The notes below the pieces were generated by a model. That model did no database searches. It was not told the DNA's origin and saw only the letters and a list, made by a program, of their open reading frames with translations. The position numbers and the translations under genes were made by a program. 64,000 nt of DNA from CAVOOW01 sp963697675 (GTDB lineage Bacteria > Actinomycetota > Actinomycetes > JACCUZ01): the NCBI GenBank assembly GCA_963697675.1, contig CAVOOW010000001.1, positions 124,001 to 188,000 on the forward strand. Direction: 5' to 3'. Shown in pieces: positions 59,658 to 64,000 of the stretch (position 1 is the stretch's first letter; the number at the start of each line of letters is the position of its first letter).

Positions 59658-61154
59658 TCAAGCGCAAGCGGCCGTCTCGGGTCCGTAGCCTTCGCCAGGT
59701 CCGTAGCCTTCGCCGGGCGCGTAGCCCGGTAGCGGTTCGGGCCTCGTGGTCAGGGTGAGTCCGGTGAGCATGGTGTGTTCGACCGACCCGTCCTGATTGA
59801 GCCGGGTGCGGATGAGGCCGCGGGTCTTGAGCTCGTGGTGGCGTCGGTGCCGCGGCGCGAGGTTGTCCACCTCGGTCGGGCCGCGCGGCCAGGGCACGTC
59901 GTGATCCAGATCGCAGCGGTGCGCTCGAGTTGGGCAGTCGTAGGCGGTGCAGCGCGGATTACGGGCCCGCACCTGCTCGGTGATCGCCACCGTCGGCGCA
60001 TACGTGTCGGTGGACAGCGCCGGCAGCGAGTCGAGCCGCGCCGCGAGAGCCTGGTTGAGCAGCTGCCGGGTCCAGCCGCCGGCCGGTGCCGTGGGCAGGC
60101 GCACCATGCGGTGCAGGGTCCCGATTGTGTCGACCAGCAACACATTCGTCGCCCCGGTCGCCGCGCTCGCGTGTGCTTGTTCGCGGGCGGTGACCGGGTC
60201 CACCGGGGCGGGCACCCCACCGGGGGCGGCGTGGGTCTGGCCCGGGTCGTTGGCCGCCGGACCGTCACCGAAGAAGGTGTCCGCGTGCACCACCAGCGCG
60301 AGCTCACGTTCCCGGCGCACCGGCACCCCGGGCAACGGGTGCCCGTCCCGGATCCGGGTGAAGACATCGACGAACGCGTCGACCCGGCGCTGGTCCATCG
60401 TGACGTACTCACCGTCCTCGGCGCGCTCAGGCCGGCCCTTCGCGAGGTCGGTGAGGACCTGTTCGGCCATCGCCACATCGGCGGCGTCGGCCACCACCAG
60501 CAGCTCACCCATCCCGAACCCGGTGGCCCGCGCGCACACCAACCGCTTCGCGTACTCCTGCTCGCGCCGTTCCCGGGCCCCCTCGACATCCGCGCGGACC
60601 ACCGCCCGGGCGATCCGCGCCTTCCAGGCCCGCGGCGAGACCCCGGCCCACGGGGCGTCCCCCGCCGCGCCCAGCAGCTGGTCCTGCACCCGGCGGGCAG
60701 CCTCGTCGGAGAGCACCTCGGTGGCCTCGGACAGCTCGCGGGCCCGGACCAGGTCCAACCGGCCGGCCTGCAACGCGTCCAGGGTCTCCGGCAACACCGT
60801 GTGCAACCGGCGCGCCAGGTCCATTGACCGTTCGGCCGGGAAGGCCGGCACCCCGAGCACGGCCTGGATCTCCCCGATCACCGCGGAGCGGACCAGCTCT
60901 TCCGGGGCAGTCGGGCCGCGGCCCTCCATCGACAACATCGCGGCCGCGTCACCGCTGACCACCTCGCTGAACTGGCCCAACAGCCGCAACCGGCGGGCCT
61001 CCGCGGCCGCGATCGCGGTCGATTCCGCCCGGATCTGCACCGCGAGCTCGCGAGCCCGCGCGGATCCACCGGCACCGGTGGCACCAGTGTCCGCGGCGAG
61101 GAAACGATCGCGAGCCCTTCCCATGACCAGCAGGCTAGAACCCACCTCAGACAC
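59658..61154 (-). CDS. DUF222-HNH endonuclease family protein (copy B, intact)
   Basis: The protein has 498 residues, GTG start at 61154 inside the 57-bp element. The DUF222 helical region includes IRAESTAIAAAEARRLRLL, LPETLDALQAGRLDLVRA and DGEYVTMDQRRVDAFVDVF. The HNH nuclease motif is CDLDHDVPWPRGPTEVDNL and PRHRRHHELKTRGL, with Asp-His and His-His metal ligands. The C-terminus has a duplicated GEGYGP. These 13E12-type proteins occur in many near-identical copies in actinobacteria and behave like repeats; nuclease activity and role are unproven. It is the template for the decayed copy at 28238-29882. Confidence 0.92.
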   Translation of the reverse strand: MSEVGSSLLVMGRARDRFLAADTGATGAGGSARARELAVQIRAESTAIAAAEARRLRLLGQFSEVVSGDAAAMLSMEGRGPTAPEELVRSAVIGEIQAVLGVPAFPAERSMDLARRLHTVLPETLDALQAGRLDLVRARELSEATEVLSDEAARRVQDQLLGAAGDAPWAGVSPRAWKARIARAVVRADVEGARERREQEYAKRLVCARATGFGMGELLVVADAADVAMAEQVLTDLAKGRPERAEDGEYVTMDQRRVDAFVDVFTRIRDGHPLPGVPVRRERELALVVHADTFFGDGPAANDPGQTHAAPGGVPAPVDPVTAREQAHASAATGATNVLLVDTIGTLHRMVRLPTAPAGGWTRQLLNQALAARLDSLPALSTDTYAPTVAITEQVRARNPRCTAYDCPTRAHRCDLDHDVPWPRGPTEVDNLAPRHRRHHELKTRGLIRTRLNQDGSVEHTMLTGLTLTTRPEPLPGYAPGEGYGPGEGYGPETAACA

Positions 61155-61206
61155 AAACCCTCACCCAGAACCCCTTTATCCACAACCACTTCTATCCACA
61201 GGGCGA
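61150..61206. repeat. 57-bp element, copy B, upstream of the intact DUF222-HNH gene
   Basis: Identical to 29879-29935 except for one base (61161 region, T instead of C). It contains TTATCCACA (61176-61184) and CTATCCACA (61192-61200), spaced exactly as in copy A. The homology ends abruptly at 61206, two bases before the phosphotransferase stump. This defines one boundary of a duplicated unit. Confidence 0.85.
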
Positions 61207-61207
61207 C

Positions 61208-61357
61208 GTGCGTGCTCTGCCGCCGAAAACCGTGTGCCGAGGTCGCGGCTGGGCACTGTGGAAGGCATTGATCACGCTCGTCGACTACATCGACAGCGAC
61301 CCCGTTGCCGAAGCCGTTACGCGACGGGTCATCGGCGACGTCCTCGAAGAGACCTGA
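61208..61357 (+). pseudogene. C-terminal stump of an APH-type phosphotransferase
   Basis: A 49-codon frame ends RGRGWALWKALITLVDYIDS and AEAVTRRVIGDVLEET. The R-G-W-A-L-W-K-A-L pattern is the usual last helix of APH/macrolide kinase-like proteins, which should have about 290 residues. Everything upstream is missing and the fragment begins right at the edge of the 57-bp element. It was probably cut when that unit arrived or recombined. Not expected to function. Confidence 0.65.
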
Positions 61358-61398
61358 GGCATCGGGCGGTGCCGACTCGCGCGTGCGAGGCTGGGGGC

Positions 61399-61860
61399 AT
61401 GCGTCCCACCCTGTTCGAGTACGCGGGCGGCGAGCCCGCCTTCCTGGCTCTTGCGGCTGCCCATCACGCGAGATGTCTGGAGGACCCCGAGCTCAACCAT
61501 CCGTTCTCACATCCCGACCAGCACCCCCAGCACGTCGAACGGCTGGCCGCGTACTGGGCGGAAGTGTTGGGTGGTCCGCCGGGCTATTCGCAGGCGAGCG
61601 CGGACCATTCGTACGTCCTGCAGATCCATTCGGGCAACGGAGACATGAGCGACCTCGGACGGCGCTTCGTCGACTGCTTCGTCCTTGCGCTCGACGATGC
61701 AGGACTGCCCGATGATCCGGCGTTCCGCGACGCGATGGCTTCTTACATGCGGTGGGCAGTGAGTGAGGTGCTGTCCTACTCCCCCGAGGGCTCAACCGTT
61801 CCGCACGACGTACCCATGCCGCGCTGGTCGTGGGACGGCCTCGAGCCGGCAGGGCAGTAG
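61399..61860 (+). CDS. Group II truncated haemoglobin
   Basis: The protein has 153 residues. The two-on-two globin pattern is FEYAGGEPAFLALAAAHHARC, DPELNHPFSHPDQHPQHVERLA with proximal His in QHVERL, and YWAEVLGGPPGYSQ. Tyr and Trp positions of the distal pocket fit group II. It binds oxygen or NO and may detoxify NO. It lies downstream of the phosphotransferase stump, and ends 24 bp from a converging gene. Confidence 0.88.
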   Translation: MRPTLFEYAGGEPAFLALAAAHHARCLEDPELNHPFSHPDQHPQHVERLAAYWAEVLGGPPGYSQASADHSYVLQIHSGNGDMSDLGRRFVDCFVLALDDAGLPDDPAFRDAMASYMRWAVSEVLSYSPEGSTVPHDVPMPRWSWDGLEPAGQ

Positions 61861-61884
61861 AAGAGACAAGCCTGAGATGCGGCC

Positions 61885-62238
61885 TCACGCCTCTCGTTGA
61901 GATCGGCGCTGTCGCTTGCTCATCGGTGCTTTGGAAAGGTCCTCCGCCTGCGACGTGAGCAACCTGAACGCGAGGTTCCGCTCGTTCAGCCACGCCTCCG
62001 CGGCAGCCTCCGCTCGCTCCGTCGCCGCGACGATGTCCTCGTCGCTTTCCCCCGAGTCGGAGAAGCGGAAGGTGAAGAACGGCCGAACGGCGAGGTCATA
62101 GCTCAGGTGCCCCTCGGGCGTGAATGAGGCGGCCAGTGCGTCGTGCTCCGACGCGCTGGCCAGCAACTCTGCCCGTTGCTCCGGGGTGAGGTTCTTGAAC
62201 TCACCCCGGACCTTGATGCGGAAGACGCGCGAGGTCAC
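61885..62238 (-). CDS. DUF6204-like protein (117 aa)
   Basis: GTG 62238 opens TSRVFRIKVRGEFKNLTPEQ, followed by RAELLASASEHDALAASFTP, EGHLSYDLAVRPFFTFRF, SGESDEDIVAATERAEAAAE and a basic tail (SKRQRRSQREA). The strand-helix pattern and the GHLSYDL stretch match a small actinobacterial family (DUF6204 from memory). Function unknown. It starts 44 bp after the Calx-beta gene and may share its transcript, though a secreted protein and this one have no obvious link. Confidence 0.75.
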   Translation of the reverse strand: MTSRVFRIKVRGEFKNLTPEQRAELLASASEHDALAASFTPEGHLSYDLAVRPFFTFRFSDSGESDEDIVAATERAEAAAEAWLNERNLAFRLLTSQAEDLSKAPMSKRQRRSQREA

Positions 62239-62281
62239 CCGACAGACCGTAGTGAACGGCCGATGCGACGCGCCACACCCA

Positions 62282-63147
62282 TCAGTCGTTGTTCGACAGG
62301 AACAAGTCGATGTCGTTGTCAGAGACGGCGATCGTCGTGGTGTTGTCGAAGCGCACGTCGATCTGCTCGTTGGGCTCGACGGTGGTGTCACCGCAGATCG
62401 TGATCGGTAGGACGGAGACCCGCGACCCCTTGGCGTAGGTGAGTGTCCTGGTCGGGAAGGTCTGGTAGTCGACCCGGGAGTCGCGTCGCCGTAGGTCCCG
62501 ACGAGCGGGGCGGGCAGCGGGATGCTGGTGAAGTCGACGGCATCGACGGTCGACCGCGCCTTGACGGGCTTGTTCACCGGGATGGTCACGTTGTACGCGA
62601 AGCAGCCGGTGTCGGGCTCGGGCATGGTCTGGTTGGGCGGCAGCAGCAGCGGCTTGCTCGGTTTCGCGCTGCCGTTGTCGTCGTTGGCGATCGACAGGTC
62701 GATGTCGTTGTCGCCGACGTTGAACTCCGTGTCGTCGAAGCGCACGTCGATCTGCTCGTCAGGCTCGATGGTCGTGTCGCCCTTGATCTTGACGGTGAAC
62801 CGGGCGACTTGCTGACCCGGCTTGAACGTCAGGTCGAACGAGCCGAACGGGACGTAGTCGGAGCCGGGCGTGGCATTCCCATACGTGCCGCCACCGCCTG
62901 GCAACGGGACCGACGTGTAGTCGACGACCTCGAGCGTCACGGCGTGGTCGAACGGGTTGGGCGCGGTCAGGCCGACGTTGACGGTGAAAGCAGCTGTGCC
63001 GCTGTCACCTTCGGCGACGGTCATGTTCGGCAGCAGGATCGTCGGCGCGACCACGGCCGCCTGAGCCGGCGAGCCCAACGCGACCACTGCCACGGCGATG
63101 GCGACAGCCGAGGCTGCAGCCAGCAGTCGTGAGGCACGGTGAGACAT
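62282..63147 (-). pseudogene. Secreted Calx-beta repeat protein, one frameshift
   Basis: ATG 63147 begins a Sec signal (RLLAAASAVAIAVAVVAL, cleavage after AQA near residue 30). Two Calx-beta domains follow: NMTVAEGDSGTAAFTVNVGL with PDEQIDVRFDDTEFNVGDND, then PPNQTMPEPDTGCFAYNVTI with the same pattern. Near 62470 one C appears missing in TCGACTACC (the first domain has GSDYVPF here); corrected, the second repeat ends EQIDVRFDNTTTIAV and LFLSNND with stop at 62282. It would be about 288 residues. Calx-beta proteins bind calcium outside the cell. Confidence 0.78.
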
Positions 63148-63283
63148 GGGGGTTCCCCTCTACGTCGACGGCGTCCGCTCGGCGCGGCCCGGGGACAGGA
63201 GGGGCGTCCAGCGACGTTGATACGTCAGCCCCAGATGGGGACGTCGGGCGACCGGGCCGGTTGCCCGTGGCACGATGCGGGCC

Positions 63284-64000
63284 ATGAACGACCGGACCGC
63301 GATCCCTCGAGAACGCGTGGCCGCGCTGCTGCAGGAAGAGAACGCCCGGTTCGTCGCGGAACACCCACGCTCGATGGCACTGCTCGAACGTGCCCGGTCG
63401 AGCATGCCTCGGGGCGTCCCGATGTCGTGGATGGAGAGCCTCTACGAGCACTCGCCGGTCTTCGTCGAGCGCGGCGACGGAGCACGGTTCACCGATGTCG
63501 ACGGGCGGTCGTACATCGACATGTACATCGGCGACATGAGCGGGTTCTGCGGCCACGCGCCACCAGCTGTTGTCGATGCGGTCACCCGGCGCATGGCGCA
63601 GGGCAACCACTTCCTGCTGCCCGGCGAGGACGCGATCGCCGTCGCGGAGCATCTGGCCACCCGCTACGGCCTCCCCAAGTGGCAGTTCACCCTGTCGGCC
63701 ACCCAGGCCAACGCCGAGGTCATCCGTCTCGCCCGCCACATCACGGGACGCGAGCTGGTTGTGCTTTTCGACGGCAAGTACCACGGGCATCTCGATGCGA
63801 CTCTGGTCGTGGATGAGGGAGACGGTGTCCTCCCCGAGTACCAAGGCCTCCCGAGCTCCATCACCGGCCAGGCCCGGGTCATCCAGTTCAACGACGTCGC
63901 CGGGCTCGAGGCGGCGCTGGCGCCGCGGGACGTCGCGCTCGTCCTGACCGAACCAGTCATGACCAACGCCGGCATCATCAGTCCGGACCCCGCGTTCCAC
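63284..64000 (+). CDS. Class III aminotransferase (glutamate-1-semialdehyde mutase-like), partial
   Basis: 239 codons from ATG 63284 to the right edge; the PLP lysine lies beyond the window. The N-terminal arm and large domain are typical: RARSSMPRGVPMSWME, VERGDGARFTDVDGRSYIDM, FCGHAPPAVVDAVTRRM, SATQANAEVIRLARHITGRE, VVLFDGKYHGHLDATLVVD and LVLTEPVMTNAGIISPD, where the latter has the PLP-pyridine contacts. It probably acts as an aspartate- or diamine-type transaminase or a racemase/mutase; which one is not clear. A promoter between the divergent Calx-beta gene and this one is expected but not evident. Confidence 0.85.
   Translation, partial: MNDRTAIPRERVAALLQEENARFVAEHPRSMALLERARSSMPRGVPMSWMESLYEHSPVFVERGDGARFTDVDGRSYIDMYIGDMSGFCGHAPPAVVDAVTRRMAQGNHFLLPGEDAIAVAEHLATRYGLPKWQFTLSATQANAEVIRLARHITGRELVVLFDGKYHGHLDATLVVDEGDGVLPEYQGLPSSITGQARVIQFNDVAGLEAALAPRDVALVLTEPVMTNAGIISPDPAFH

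Noticed and set aside
1..64000. tRNA, rRNA or riboswitch genes
   Set aside because: Reading through the spacers showed no convincing cloverleaf, TPsiC-like GTTCGA box in context, or known riboswitch core; a covariance-model scan would settle it.

Overview
The window is a high-GC (about two thirds G+C by eye) chromosomal segment from an actinobacterium. Pointers are the strong G/C preference at third codon positions, frequent GTG starts, ATGA/GTGA-overlapping genes, F420-type luciferase-like oxidoreductases, a CGNR/ABATE regulator, DUF222-HNH (13E12-type) genes, and DUF998, DUF3099, DUF6204 and YCII families. A Nocardioides-like member of the Propionibacteriales would fit, but nothing here proves the genus. 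No rRNA, tRNA, CRISPR array or replication origin was recognised.

Layout. 1-3990: end of a quinone reductase, a GNAT/VOC pair, a DUF445 protein, and a cupin divergent from a TetR regulator. 4240-6740: an ATGA-coupled pair of exported proteins (a Tat-exported glycosidase-like enzyme and a secreted partner). 6770-10900: a luciferase-like oxidoreductase facing a five-gene minus-strand operon. 11030-18010: an eroded gene, an MFS transporter, a diguanylate cyclase, a 738-residue zincin and a broken matrixin. 18190-24550: mannonate dehydratase, an RibD-like reductase, a glyoxalase relic, a phosphoesterase with a tiny basic ORF upstream, a Tat sulfite-oxidase-like enzyme and small conserved proteins. 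24750-30520: a REC-GGDEF protein, DUF998, a divergent methyltransferase/TetR pair that are both frameshifted, and a decayed DUF222-HNH gene. 30530-36740: MerR, MarR, TetR and ArsR-type regulatory neighbourhoods with small enzymes. 36800-47230: a MOSC/oxidoreductase/ferredoxin fusion, an ArsR-SRPBCC-hydrolase cluster, a two-component system and a CPBP protease. 47240-55540: GNAT, a LanC-like protein and a hydrolase (all frameshifted), isopentenyl-diphosphate isomerase, an APH-type kinase, and a YCII-sigma-(33-aa ORF)-DUF899-ZIP operon. 55760-64000: a ParB-like protein, a CGNR regulator-MFS-Y-family polymerase operon, an intact DUF222-HNH gene, a truncated haemoglobin, a Calx-beta protein and the start of a class III aminotransferase.

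Two themes stand out. First, the two DUF222-HNH genes, 31 kb apart in the same orientation, share a 57-bp 5' element that differs at one base and carries two DnaA-box-like sequences. The intact copy abuts the C-terminal stump of a phosphotransferase gene, as expected of a transposing or recombining unit. Second, about fifteen genes are disrupted. Some have single-base indels in or beside short G/C runs, which could be consensus errors. Others have internal deletions that sequencing error cannot explain. All readings come from the sequence itself; family names rest on motif recognition without database searches.
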